Shown here: positions 7,214 through 16,156 of the stretch, piece by piece | How the letters are laid out: each line of letters starts with the position of its first letter | How positions within the stretch are numbered: position 1 is the first letter of the stretch | Made by a program: the position numbers and the translations under genes | Notes under the pieces: model-generated | What the model saw: the letters and a program-made list of their open reading frames with translations, nothing else | Databases searched by the model: none | Told to the model about the DNA's origin: nothing | DNA from: Ameyamaea chiangmaiensis | Lineage (GTDB): Bacteria; Pseudomonadota; Alphaproteobacteria; Acetobacterales; Acetobacteraceae | DNA: 64,000 nucleotides | Reading direction: 5' to 3' | Assembly (NCBI RefSeq): GCF_025995235.1 | Contig: NZ_BAPT01000006.1 | Coordinates: 124,001-188,000 of the forward strand

Positions 7214-8704
7214 TCAGTCGGCGAGCTGAAGCACGCGCGTCGTACGTTCGCGCACCTCGGCGCAAAGGGCCGGATCGTCGGCCAGAGTGCGCCCGAAGGA
7301 CGGCACCATCTCACGCAGGGCCGGCGTCCAGCGTTCGATGTATTGCGGGAAGCACTTGCGCAGAACATTGAGCATGATCGGCGCGGCGGTCGAGGCCCCG
7401 GGAGACGCCCCCAGAAGGGCGGCAACCGTGCCGTCGCCGGAGGCGATGATCTCGGTCCCGAACTTCAGAACACCGCCATGCTGCGCGTCTTTCGTGATGA
7501 TCTGCACCCGCTGGTCGGCGACGATCAGTTCCCAGTCTTCGGCCCGTGCATCGGGAACGAAATCGCGCAGGGCCTCCAGACGGTCGTTCATCGACTGCAT
7601 GACCTGCTGGACCAGATATTTCGTCAGCGCGAAATTGTCCCGCGCGACGGCCAGGATCGGGCCCAGATTGCCCATGTTGATCGATGCGGGCAGATCCCAC
7701 AGCGATCCGTATTTCAGGAACCGCGTGGAGAACCCGGCATACGGTCCGAACAGCAACCCCTTTTTGCCGTCGATCACACGCGTATCGAGATGCGGGACCG
7801 ACATCGGCGGCGCGCCGACGGACGCCTTGCCATACACCTTGGCCTGATGCCGGGCGATGATGTCCGGGTTGGTGCAGCGCAGGAACTGGCCGCTGACCGG
7901 AAAGCCGCCGATGCCGCGCGCCTCGGGAATACCGGTCTTCTGCAACAGTGGCAGGGCCCAGCCGCCGGCGCCGATAAAGACGAAGCGCGTCATAACGCTG
8001 CTTGTCCGGCCGCTCGCGCGGTCGCGCACGGCGATCTTCCAGTTGCCCTGCACCGGTTTGATGTCGTGCACCTCATGGCCCATATGCAGGGAGAACCCCT
8101 GCTTGCGCTGCAGATCGGCGACCAGAAGCCGCGTCAGGGCCCCGAAATTGACGTCGGTGCCCCCTTCCATGAAGGTCGCGGCCAGCGGCGTGCCGGCCGT
8201 GCGCCCGTCCATGACCAGCGGCATCCACTGCGCCATCTGGGCGCTGTCGGTCGAGAATTCCATGCCGCTGAACAGCGGATGGTCGCGCAGCGCCTCGTGG
8301 CGGCGGCGCAGGTAATCGACATTGTCCGCGCCCCAGACGAAGCTCATGTGCGGGATCGGGCTGATGAAGTCGCGCGGATTGGCGATCGCGCCGGTGTCGA
8401 CCAGATGCGACCAGAACTGGCGCGAGATCTGGAACTGTTCGTTGATCGCCACGGCCTTGGAGATGTCGATCCGGCCGTCCTTGCCCTCGGGCGTGTAGTT
8501 CAGTTCGCACAACGCGGCATGACCCGTCCCGGCGTTGTGCCAGGGGTCGGAACTCTCACGCGCGACGGTATCCAGACGACCATACATCGCCATGGACCAG
8601 TCCGGCTGCAACGCCTTGAGGAACGTGCCCAGCGTGGCACTCATGATTCCATCGCCGACAAGAACGACGTCGAGAACGGAATCGGTCGTGGACGCGCTGC
8701 TCAT
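7214..8704 (-). CDS. mqo: Malate:quinone oxidoreductase
   Basis: Membrane-associated FAD enzyme that oxidises malate to oxaloacetate and passes electrons to quinone, serving the TCA cycle and the respiratory chain. Length is 496 residues, normal for the family. Family blocks include the dinucleotide-binding VGDGIMSATLG at 17-26, HNAGTGHAALCELNYTP, FVWGADNVDYLRRR, and the C-terminal LLGASPGASTAAPIML. The start at 8704 follows GGAGAG with good spacing; the frame remains open to 8749 but the extra residues match nothing. It is flanked by opposite-strand hisE and by a reductase gene 225 bases upstream, so it is probably monocistronic. Confidence 0.96.
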   Translation of the reverse strand: MSSASTTDSVLDVVLVGDGIMSATLGTFLKALQPDWSMAMYGRLDTVARESSDPWHNAGTGHAALCELNYTPEGKDGRIDISKAVAINEQFQISRQFWSHLVDTGAIANPRDFISPIPHMSFVWGADNVDYLRRRHEALRDHPLFSGMEFSTDSAQMAQWMPLVMDGRTAGTPLAATFMEGGTDVNFGALTRLLVADLQRKQGFSLHMGHEVHDIKPVQGNWKIAVRDRASGRTSSVMTRFVFIGAGGWALPLLQKTGIPEARGIGGFPVSGQFLRCTNPDIIARHQAKVYGKASVGAPPMSVPHLDTRVIDGKKGLLFGPYAGFSTRFLKYGSLWDLPASINMGNLGPILAVARDNFALTKYLVQQVMQSMNDRLEALRDFVPDARAEDWELIVADQRVQIITKDAQHGGVLKFGTEIIASGDGTVAALLGASPGASTAAPIMLNVLRKCFPQYIERWTPALREMVPSFGRTLADDPALCAEVRERTTRVLQLAD

Positions 8705-8929
8705 GAAACTCTCCGGCTGTAACGGATCGGCATTGTTCCTGCTCCGCACGCCGGGGGCAAGGGGGCCACGGACGCCCCGGCCCGTTGGAACGCCGGGCGT
8801 GAACGGTCACATTCTGCCCGGTCGATCATCTCTGCGCGAGGCACGCCTGCCGCAGGCACGCGCGCGCCCGTCCGGCCGCTCCGTGCACGCATGGCACCCG
8901 CGCGCCGGGAGTGCGCGCCGCCCAGCCGG

Positions 8930-9913
8930 TCACGCGGGCAACCGCACCACCACGCGCCCACGCAGCCGCCCCTCCAGCAGGTCGTGGGCCGCGGCGATCA
9001 CGTCGGCGAACGCGACCTCGCTGGTCATGGCATCGAGCTGCGCGGGATCGAGTAGCGTCGCAAGGCGCGCCCAGACCCCCGCGCGCCGGGCCACAGGGCA
9101 GTGAACACTGTCGATCCCGGCGAGGGTAATGCCGCGCAGAATGAACGGCGCGACACTGGCGGGCAGATCCATTCCCCCCGCCAGCCCGCACGCCGCCACC
9201 ACACCACCCGGACGAAGACGCGCGCACAGATTGGCCAGCACGTGGCCGCCGGCGACATCGATGGCCGCCGCCCATTCCTCCGCGGCCAGCGGCTTGCCGG
9301 GTTGTTCGTACTCCGCCCGCGCGACGATGCGCCGCGCGCCCAGACCGGTCAGGAACGATTCCTCGGCCGGACGGCCCGTCATGGCGGCCACGTCATAGCC
9401 AAGCCGCGCCAGCAGCATCACGGCGATGCTGCCGACCCCGCCCGAGGCGCCGCTGACCACGACCGGGCCGCTGGCGGGCGTGACGCCATGGGCCTCGAGC
9501 GCCTCCAGGCAGAGAAGGGCCGTAAAACCGGCCGTGCCGATCGCCATGGCCTGTCGCACCGACAACGGGGGCGGAATGGGGATCAACCAGTCATCGGGCA
9601 CGCGGGCCTGCGTCGCCAGACCACCCCAGTACCGCTCCCCCAGACCGAACCCCGTGGCCAGAACGGCGCGGCCGTCCGCGCTACGCGTGCCGGCCAGATC
9701 GATGCCGGGCACCATGGGGAAACGCCGGACCACCGGCGCGCGCCCCGTGATCGCCAGCGCGTCCTTGTAATTCAGGCTCGACCACGCAACGCGCACCATG
9801 GCACCGTCCAGCGTGGCTTCGTCGTCTGCAACGGCCGTGTCGGGCAGGGTGGCGAACCGAGCGGTGGTCTGCCGCGCGCCTTGCTCCTTGTCGATCAGCA
9901 ATGCCTCGATCAT
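8930..9913 (-). CDS. YhdH/AcuI-type medium-chain quinone oxidoreductase
   Basis: Zinc-free medium-chain dehydrogenase of 327 residues that uses NADPH. SLNYKDALAITGRAP at about 46-60 followed by FPMVPGIDLAGT is the hallmark of the YhdH/YhfP branch, whose AcuI members reduce acrylyl-CoA. The nucleotide-binding VSGASGGVGS lies at 143-152, and no structural-zinc cysteine cluster is visible. The start at 9913 has GGAGG seven bases upstream. Whether acrylyl-CoA or another enone is the substrate cannot be read from the sequence. Confidence 0.87.
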   Translation of the reverse strand: MIEALLIDKEQGARQTTARFATLPDTAVADDEATLDGAMVRVAWSSLNYKDALAITGRAPVVRRFPMVPGIDLAGTRSADGRAVLATGFGLGERYWGGLATQARVPDDWLIPIPPPLSVRQAMAIGTAGFTALLCLEALEAHGVTPASGPVVVSGASGGVGSIAVMLLARLGYDVAAMTGRPAEESFLTGLGARRIVARAEYEQPGKPLAAEEWAAAIDVAGGHVLANLCARLRPGGVVAACGLAGGMDLPASVAPFILRGITLAGIDSVHCPVARRAGVWARLATLLDPAQLDAMTSEVAFADVIAAAHDLLEGRLRGRVVVRLPA

Positions 9914-9978
9914 CGTCGTTCCTCCGCGCTTCGGTTGACAACCATGCACCGCGCGGCGGGCTCTGACACCCCGTGGTT

Positions 9979-11517
9979 TTATCGCAATGCCGCGAGGAAC
10001 GAGGCGGGCGGGTGCATCACCTGTAAGGGTCGGTCCTCGGCCGTTCCGCGCAGCGCATAGACGACGATCGCGGCACGCCCGCTGCTCTGATAGCGAAAGA
10101 CCGGCTGATAGGCGGCGTCCAGGACGGCGTACAGCGCCGCGCGGGCAGCAGGATTCTCGTCCGGATAGGAAGGCTCCCGCGTCATGACCCGTCGGGGACG
10201 ACCGCGCATGATGCGCGCCACCTCCGCCGCCTGGTCGAGTCCGTCCGCCCGGTCCTCGATCCTTTGCTGAAGATGGCCGGGGAACGGATAGCGGGTCGGC
10301 AGGCAGGACCGGGTCGCGTCATAAAAGGCGGCCGGCCCGTCATAGACGAACACGCATCCCGGCTGCCCCCGGGCCGTGGCAGCCGCCGCGTCCAGCACCA
10401 CCGCGTCGCCATCGTCGCGCGTCTGGCGCCACACGGCCTTCTGCCCCAGCACGACACCGACCACCAGCAATCCGCACACCCAGATCCGCCCCGTCCGGCG
10501 CCGCCAGAGCGGTGCCGCAAGGACCGCCAGCGGCGCGAACAGCGGAAGCGCATAGTGTCGGAACCAGGTGCCGAACACGGCCACCCCCGCCAGAGCCGCC
10601 AGAGCCCAGAGAACCAGCACCCGCGCGTCGGCGCGCGTGCCCAGTGGCCGTATGCGCAAAAGCGGCAACAGCACGAACGGGGCGAGCAGCGGCGCCACTA
10701 CAGTCAAAAGCTTTACAAAACGGTGGTGGCGCGTTGCAGCCCTTTCGGTGCCCCGATGCAGGATGGATATCACGTTGGCGAACCACCATGCGTCACCCTG
10801 CCCCAGCGCCGCATAAACCGCGGCGGCGAACACGGTCGGCGCCAGCGCAACGGCTATCCAGAGCACGGCATCGACGTACAGCGCCGCCCATTTGCGCCCC
10901 GCACCCCGACTGATGACAAGAAACGCCACACCACAGAACACGCCTTCGAACACGATACTGGTCTTGATCTGAAGCCCGAGACCAAACAGCGCCATCGCGC
11001 CCGTGCCGACCGCCCGCAGATTGCCGCCCCGGGCAGCCGCCACGTCCTGCCCATGCAACAGCAGCCCGATCGCACACACCGTCAGCAGGTTGTAGAACAC
11101 CGGCGTCTGCGCACTCGCACCCCCCGCCAGATCGAGCCACACCGGATAAAGCAACGCCGCCGCCAGCGCGCCAGCGGGGGGCGCAATCCGGCAGCCCAGA
11201 CGAAACAGCCCAAGCGCGGTCAGCCAGACACACACCAGCGCCGCGCTCTGACTGGCGAGCACACCGTCACCGAACAGATGAAACCCGGCGAACAGGACGA
11301 ACAGCCCCACGGGCTTGCGGTCCCAGATCGCCACATACGGCAACGCGCCGTGCAGCATCCGCCCCCCGACAAGCCGGTAGAACTGTTCATCCAGGTCGGC
11401 CAGCGGGTTGTCGAATGCCAGCCAGCGCACCATCAGCGTGATTACCGCCAGAACGTACGGCGCCGTGCGCGTCACGGACAACGGAAAGACGGAAGAACGC
11501 GCAGGCGTCGTCGGCAT
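9979..11517 (-). CDS. Multi-spanning glycosyltransferase-like membrane protein (GT39/ArnT-like layout)
   Basis: Integral membrane protein of 512 residues. After a short N-terminus it has a luminal loop with DEQFYRLVGGRMLHGALPYVAIWDRKPVG. The acidic residues early in the first large loop, followed by WDRKP, recall the DxD-type loop of PMT/ArnT (GT39/GT83) transferases that use polyprenyl-linked sugars. About ten further hydrophobic segments follow, then a soluble C-terminal domain of about 120 residues containing CVFVYDGPAAFYD. The start at 11517 has AGGA five bases upstream. No operon partner is close. Sugar and acceptor are unknown. Confidence 0.65.
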   Translation of the reverse strand: MPTTPARSSVFPLSVTRTAPYVLAVITLMVRWLAFDNPLADLDEQFYRLVGGRMLHGALPYVAIWDRKPVGLFVLFAGFHLFGDGVLASQSAALVCVWLTALGLFRLGCRIAPPAGALAAALLYPVWLDLAGGASAQTPVFYNLLTVCAIGLLLHGQDVAAARGGNLRAVGTGAMALFGLGLQIKTSIVFEGVFCGVAFLVISRGAGRKWAALYVDAVLWIAVALAPTVFAAAVYAALGQGDAWWFANVISILHRGTERAATRHHRFVKLLTVVAPLLAPFVLLPLLRIRPLGTRADARVLVLWALAALAGVAVFGTWFRHYALPLFAPLAVLAAPLWRRRTGRIWVCGLLVVGVVLGQKAVWRQTRDDGDAVVLDAAAATARGQPGCVFVYDGPAAFYDATRSCLPTRYPFPGHLQQRIEDRADGLDQAAEVARIMRGRPRRVMTREPSYPDENPAARAALYAVLDAAYQPVFRYQSSGRAAIVVYALRGTAEDRPLQVMHPPASFLAALR

Positions 11518-11700
11518 CGGGATCCTGTCGGGCTGGGAAAGAAAAGCGGCCGGAACATACGCGCATGATCGCGCGCTGCCCATGGTATGACGCCTTTGGT
11601 GCCCGCCACACGTGGGCGCAGGACATGCATGCTGTTGCAACCTGCTGGAGAGACACGGTTTATGGTATGTCAACCGCAGCGAACGACAGGAGAGGCCGCC

Positions 11701-12465
11701 GTGCTGAAGAGGCTGGAACGGATTCTGGGGGTCAGCGCGCCGCCGGGCAAGAAGAAGACGATCTACCATGTGACCAAGGGCGTGCGTGATACGCTCGACC
11801 GTTTCATCATGCGTCGCTCGCTCCTGCCCGACCTGGCTGTCTTCGGACCCGACACCTTCGGGTGGATGGAGCGGCTGGAGCAGAACTGGACCCGCATCCG
11901 GGACGAGGCCATCCGCATTCAGGCAACCGAAATCCCGTCGCTCGGGGATATCTCGCCCGATCACGGGCGGATCGCGGCCGACCGGCGGTGGCGGTCGTTC
12001 TTTCTGGAGGGCTACGGGTACCGACGCGACGAAAACCGCGCTCGCGTGCCGGTGACGTCCGCGTTGCTGGACGAGATTCCGGGGCTCGTGACCGCGACGT
12101 TCTCCGTTCTCGAAGCCGGCTGCCACATCCCGCGTCATCGCGGCATGACCAAGGGGATGCTGACCTATCACCTCGCGCTGAAAGTGCCGGCCGACCGCGA
12201 GCAGTGCTGGATCCAGATCGAGGACGGCGACACGCTGCGCGTGCTGCCATGGCAGGACGGGCACTCGTTGCTGTTCGACGACACATGCAACCATGAAGTG
12301 TTCAACAATACGCAGGACGACCGGTATGTGCTTCTGCTTCAGGTCAAGCGGCCATGCCGGGGCATGCCATCGATCCTGATGGACATTTTTTTCTTCGGGG
12401 TGCGCCATTCGCGTTTTGTGCAGGATATCCGCAAGCGCCTCGACGCACGGCCGGCCGCGGCCTGA
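11701..12465 (+). CDS. Aspartyl/asparaginyl beta-hydroxylase-like protein
   Basis: Predicted Fe(II)/2-oxoglutarate enzyme of the AspH-like family, 254 residues. The conserved blocks are CHIPRHRGMTKGMLTYHLAL (iron and 2OG side, residues 141-160) and WQDGHSLLFDDTCNHEVFN (second iron His at 198), followed by RYVLLLQVKRP. I choose the GTG at 11701 because AGGAGAGG lies six to seven bases upstream. The ATGs at 11587 and 11662 lack such a site and would add non-conserved residues. Bacterial relatives are often linked to lipid or peptide hydroxylation, but the substrate here is unknown. Confidence 0.8.
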   Translation: MLKRLERILGVSAPPGKKKTIYHVTKGVRDTLDRFIMRRSLLPDLAVFGPDTFGWMERLEQNWTRIRDEAIRIQATEIPSLGDISPDHGRIAADRRWRSFFLEGYGYRRDENRARVPVTSALLDEIPGLVTATFSVLEAGCHIPRHRGMTKGMLTYHLALKVPADREQCWIQIEDGDTLRVLPWQDGHSLLFDDTCNHEVFNNTQDDRYVLLLQVKRPCRGMPSILMDIFFFGVRHSRFVQDIRKRLDARPAAA

Positions 12466-12776
12466 CCCGCGGCACATCCGCGCTGGCGGCGCTCGCCGGA
12501 AGGGCCATGGCCTGCGTCCCGTCCACCTGCGCCGCTTCGGAGCCGGGCGGCGGTGACAGGTATGGCCCCGTCGCGGCACCAGACGTCATCATCCCCGTCG
12601 GGTGGAAGAACGGCACCTACACCGGCGGCGCCTACAGCGACTATCAGGACCAGGTGGAACACGCGGGACGCCTGCTCGTCGCGGCATTGGTCTCCCGCGG
12701 GTCCGTCGATCGGGGCCCTGGACCCGATGCCCCGTGACCGATCCCCCCACGTTCCGCGCGGGGGGAGGGAAGCGCT
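12466..12776. other. Convergent intergenic gap with one GC hairpin
   Basis: No convincing gene lies in these 311 bases between two convergent genes. Several short frames are open on both strands, as expected at this GC content, but none has a family motif or a good start. The only structure I see is a six-pair all-GC stem (CCCCCC at 12743-12748 with GGGGGG at 12760-12765). It has no T-run and so is at best a weak terminator. Confidence 0.5.
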
Positions 12777-14909
12777 TCAGTGCGCCGGGGGGGCGTCGGC
12801 GGGTTTGGCGGCCGTTACGGTAAAGCTGTTGTCCGAGCGCTCGATATCGGGGATCAGGTGGTCGGGGTCGACGACGACCTGCCGGACGGCCTTGCCGCCG
12901 GGCACCTGAAGAACCGTCTCGTTACGCATCAGCCACGTCTCGGTCGGCACGTTCAGCGTTACGGTCGAACCATCGGTGTAGGTCACCGCGACGCTGACGC
13001 GCAACGGCAGCCAGCCCTTGTTCACCAGTGTGATCTGCGCACCATGGGTGGGATCATTGTCGACGTAGCTCACGCCGCGCACGGCATAGTCCGGACCCCA
13101 GTTGTTGAAATACCAGCCGCGCCAGAACCAGGACAGATCCTCGCCCGCTTCGCTGTCCATCAGACGGAAAAAGTCCGACGGCGTTGGATGGCGATAGGCC
13201 CACTGCGCGGTGTAGCGGCGGAAAGCGCGGTCAAAACGCTCCGGCCCAAGGACCTGTTCACGCAGCAGGGTCAGCCCGTACGCTGCCTTGAAATAGGTCA
13301 CCGGATGGCGATAGCGCTCCGTCACCAGATCGGAGGGCATCATCAGGTTCGGCGCGGCGGGATCGGTCAGCACGGCGACGATATCGTCCGACGGGTGTCC
13401 GGTCTGGGACGCGTATTCGGAGTCGTGCTTGGGTGCGAATTCGCCGTGGTTGAAATGCTGCGAGGCCTGCGCGTCGATGAATGTGTTGAAGCCTTCGTCC
13501 ATGAAGGCGTGACGACGCTCGTTCGACCCCACGATCATCGGGAACCACCCGTGGCCCAATTCATGCGTCGTGAGCCAGAACAGCACGGGATCCTTGTCCG
13601 TCATCCCGTCGAACACGATGCCGGGATATTCCATCCCCGCCCCGTGACCACCCAGATTGACCGCGTTCGGCCACGGATAGGGATAAACCCGGTCGGAGAA
13701 GAATTCGATCGCGTGCTTCACGTAATCGGTCGAGCGGTCCCACTGATGCGGCCCCGCGCCCTCGACCGGATAGATCGACATGGCCAGACGCGCGACCGGC
13801 GGCTTGCCCGGCGCCGGAACAACCGGCGGCAGGTCGATCTTGGCGGCATCCCACAGGAACGCGGGCGATGCCCCGAACGCCACGTCACGCGTGTTGTTCA
13901 TGCGGTAATGCCACGTCTTGGTACCCGTCTGCGCCAGATGGCTTTTCGGGTCAGTCACATCGGCAGCCGTGCGGATCATCACGTGCTGGTCGCTTTTCTC
14001 CGCCTGTGCCAATCGGTCACGCTCGACCTGTGTCAGAACGTCGGCTGGATTGAGCAGCGCGCCGGACCCGACCACGGTGAAATTCCACGGCACGGTCACG
14101 CTGTAATCGATGTCGCCGTAATCGAGATAGAATTCCTGCCCCAGATAGGGCGCGGTGTCCCAGCCCCGCAGATCATCATAAACGGCCATGCGCGGATAAA
14201 ACTGCGCGATCTCGTAAATATCGCCGTTCTTCGATGGGGTGACGGCGGTGCGGCCGCCCCAGGGACCCGGAACCGTGTAATGCCATGCGATCTTCACCCG
14301 CACCTTTCCACCCTTGGCCGCCAGCGCCTGTGGAAGGACAAGCTGCATACGCGTGTCGGAGATCAGCGGCGTGAGAGGCACGTCCTTGCCGTCACTTTCG
14401 ATCGACACGTTCTCGATCACATCGCCATCGGTGTGTTCGGCATGCCGCTCGGGATTAACGAAGTCGGCGCGCGCGTCGGCGCGATAGATGTTCTGGTCGA
14501 GCTGCAGCCACAGGACCGCCAGCGCGTCGGGGCTGTTGTTGGTGTAGGTGATCGTCTCCGTGCCGGAGAGAACCTTGTTGGTCGGGTCGATGGCGACCTT
14601 GATGTCGTAATCGGCACGATTGGTAAAATAGGCCGGTCCCGGCACGCCGCCGCCGCTGCGGGCCTGGTTGGGCTGGTCGGGATAGGCCAGGGGTGCGAAG
14701 ATCCGTTGCGGATCGGGTGCAGGCAGATCAGCGGCACGCGACGTGTGCGCCAAACCGCCGACCGTCAGGCTGCTCAGGGCAAAACTGGCAAGCGGAGCAA
14801 CCAGCCGGCGGGCGCCGCGCCGACAGCGGTAGGGATACGACAGATAGGGCAAGACCACGGTCCTCGGAACAGAGATGAGCCACGGGCGGCGGCCGCCCGC
14901 ATCGTTCAT
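12777..14909 (-). CDS. Exported M1-family metallopeptidase
   Basis: Zinc aminopeptidase-type protein of up to 710 residues. The zinc site is complete: HELGH at 449-453, with the third ligand Glu472 in DEGFNTF 18 residues after the second His. A GAMEN-like substrate loop reads GHGAGMEYPG at 431-440. An N-terminal arginine-rich stretch followed by a hydrophobic segment (about residues 36-58, ending HTSRAA) looks like a signal peptide, so a periplasmic or surface location is likely. The start is uncertain. No Shine-Dalgarno precedes the ATG at 14909, and downstream GTG or TTG codons near 14860 may be used. Such M1 proteins degrade peptides; the peptide source is not shown. Confidence 0.88.
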   Translation of the reverse strand: MNDAGGRRPWLISVPRTVVLPYLSYPYRCRRGARRLVAPLASFALSSLTVGGLAHTSRAADLPAPDPQRIFAPLAYPDQPNQARSGGGVPGPAYFTNRADYDIKVAIDPTNKVLSGTETITYTNNSPDALAVLWLQLDQNIYRADARADFVNPERHAEHTDGDVIENVSIESDGKDVPLTPLISDTRMQLVLPQALAAKGGKVRVKIAWHYTVPGPWGGRTAVTPSKNGDIYEIAQFYPRMAVYDDLRGWDTAPYLGQEFYLDYGDIDYSVTVPWNFTVVGSGALLNPADVLTQVERDRLAQAEKSDQHVMIRTAADVTDPKSHLAQTGTKTWHYRMNNTRDVAFGASPAFLWDAAKIDLPPVVPAPGKPPVARLAMSIYPVEGAGPHQWDRSTDYVKHAIEFFSDRVYPYPWPNAVNLGGHGAGMEYPGIVFDGMTDKDPVLFWLTTHELGHGWFPMIVGSNERRHAFMDEGFNTFIDAQASQHFNHGEFAPKHDSEYASQTGHPSDDIVAVLTDPAAPNLMMPSDLVTERYRHPVTYFKAAYGLTLLREQVLGPERFDRAFRRYTAQWAYRHPTPSDFFRLMDSEAGEDLSWFWRGWYFNNWGPDYAVRGVSYVDNDPTHGAQITLVNKGWLPLRVSVAVTYTDGSTVTLNVPTETWLMRNETVLQVPGGKAVRQVVVDPDHLIPDIERSDNSFTVTAAKPADAPPAH

Positions 14910-14959
14910 GCGGCGAAGGCTAAAACAGTTTTCCGGCCGTGGAAACAGGACCGATTACC

Positions 14960-16066
14960 CTACTCCACAGCCCGGGTCAGGCGCCCTCCGGTCGTCAACA
15001 CAGGCACGCCGGTCGTTCCGGGGCCAGACAGAGGCAGTCCCCGCAGGCTGCGCACAGCCAGAAAGCCGAAACACTGCGCCTCCAGCGCATCGCCGTCCCA
15101 GCCCAACACCTCCACCGGCGCGACCGGCACCCCCAGCGCCCGCGCCAGACCATCCATCAGAACCGGATTGCGCCGGCCGCCGCCACAGACGAACCAGCGG
15201 CGCGGCGCCTTTGGCAAGGGCGTGGCGGCCACGGCGGCCACGGTGAACGCCGCCAGCGTCGCGGCACCATCCTCCGCCGACAGACCGGACACCTGGTCGA
15301 GCGCGCGGTGGAAACTCAGCCGGTCGAGTGACTTCGGCGGCGGCTGGCGAAAGAACGGATCGTCCAGCATCCGGGCGAGCAGGGCCGTATCGACCCGCCC
15401 CCGACGCGCCAGCGCGCCGTCCACGTCGCACGGCGTGCCGGTGTGGCGAAACGCCCAGTCGTCGAGCAGCGCGTTGCCCGGGCCGGTGTCGCACGCCTGT
15501 ACCGCGCCGGCGGGGCCCAGCCACGTCACGTTGGCCACGCCGCCGATGTTCAGAATGGCGGTCGGCAACGGCTGATCGTGCAGAAGGGCAGCATGATAGA
15601 ATGGCACCAGCGGCGCGCCCTGCCCGCCCGCCGCAACATCGGCGCTGCGAAAATCATGCACGACAGGCAGTCCCGTGCGCTGCGACAACGCAGCCGCGTC
15701 GCCGATCTGCCACGTCCGACGCCGGTGCGGGGCGTGCAGAATCGTCTGGCCATGAAACCCGATCAGCGCCGCTCCCTCGCCCCCCGGCATGGCACGCAGC
15801 GCGGCCACCGCCTCGGCATGGCGTTCGGTAAGGGCGCATTCAGCGTCGCGCAGCATCGGGTCGTCGACGGTCAGTTCGGCCGCGCGCTCCAGAACCTCGC
15901 GCAGCCGGGCCCGGAGTGCCGCCTCATACGGCAGGCTGATCGCGGGACCGAGATGGCTGACGGACACGCCGTCGGTCTCCACAAGGGCCGCATCGATACC
16001 GTCGAGGGACGTGCCACTCATCAGGCCGATGGCACGAACGGGGGAGAAGGGAGGGGGTGTCGTCAT
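14960..16066 (-). CDS. anmK: Anhydro-N-acetylmuramic acid kinase
   Basis: Cytosolic kinase that opens and phosphorylates 1,6-anhydro-MurNAc from turned-over peptidoglycan, giving MurNAc-6-phosphate. At 368 residues it has the normal length. Motifs visible: the ATP-site GLMSGTSLDGID at 14-25, GFHGQTILHAP, LNIGGVANVTWLG, ACDTGPGN, and the adenosine-motif CGGGRRNP near the C-terminus. The start ATG at 16066 follows a G-rich stretch. It is divergent from the exported GH20 hexosaminidase 90 bases away, and NagA lies 4.5 kb downstream, so a peptidoglycan-recycling role fits the context. Confidence 0.95.
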   Translation of the reverse strand: MTTPPPFSPVRAIGLMSGTSLDGIDAALVETDGVSVSHLGPAISLPYEAALRARLREVLERAAELTVDDPMLRDAECALTERHAEAVAALRAMPGGEGAALIGFHGQTILHAPHRRRTWQIGDAAALSQRTGLPVVHDFRSADVAAGGQGAPLVPFYHAALLHDQPLPTAILNIGGVANVTWLGPAGAVQACDTGPGNALLDDWAFRHTGTPCDVDGALARRGRVDTALLARMLDDPFFRQPPPKSLDRLSFHRALDQVSGLSAEDGAATLAAFTVAAVAATPLPKAPRRWFVCGGGRRNPVLMDGLARALGVPVAPVEVLGWDGDALEAQCFGFLAVRSLRGLPLSGPGTTGVPVLTTGGRLTRAVE

Positions 16067-16156
16067 GCACGACCGACCATAAAGCCCCGCGCGGCGGTGA
16101 CAAAGCCCGATCGCGCACGCATCATGGCCCCCGCGCGGCAAATGGACGGAGAGCAC

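Noticed and set aside
10264..11568. Plus-strand open frame of 434 codons
   Set aside because: Antisense to the multi-spanning membrane protein; rich in Arg, Gln, His and Pro with no hydrophobic or catalytic pattern.
12742..12766. Terminator between the Asp hydroxylase-like gene and the M1 peptidase
   Set aside because: The stem is only six to seven pairs, the loop is eleven bases and no T-run follows on either strand, so I list it only as a hairpin in the gap.
12780..15575. Plus-strand open frame of 931 codons
   Set aside because: Antisense to the M1 peptidase and anmK, which both carry complete active-site motifs on the other strand.
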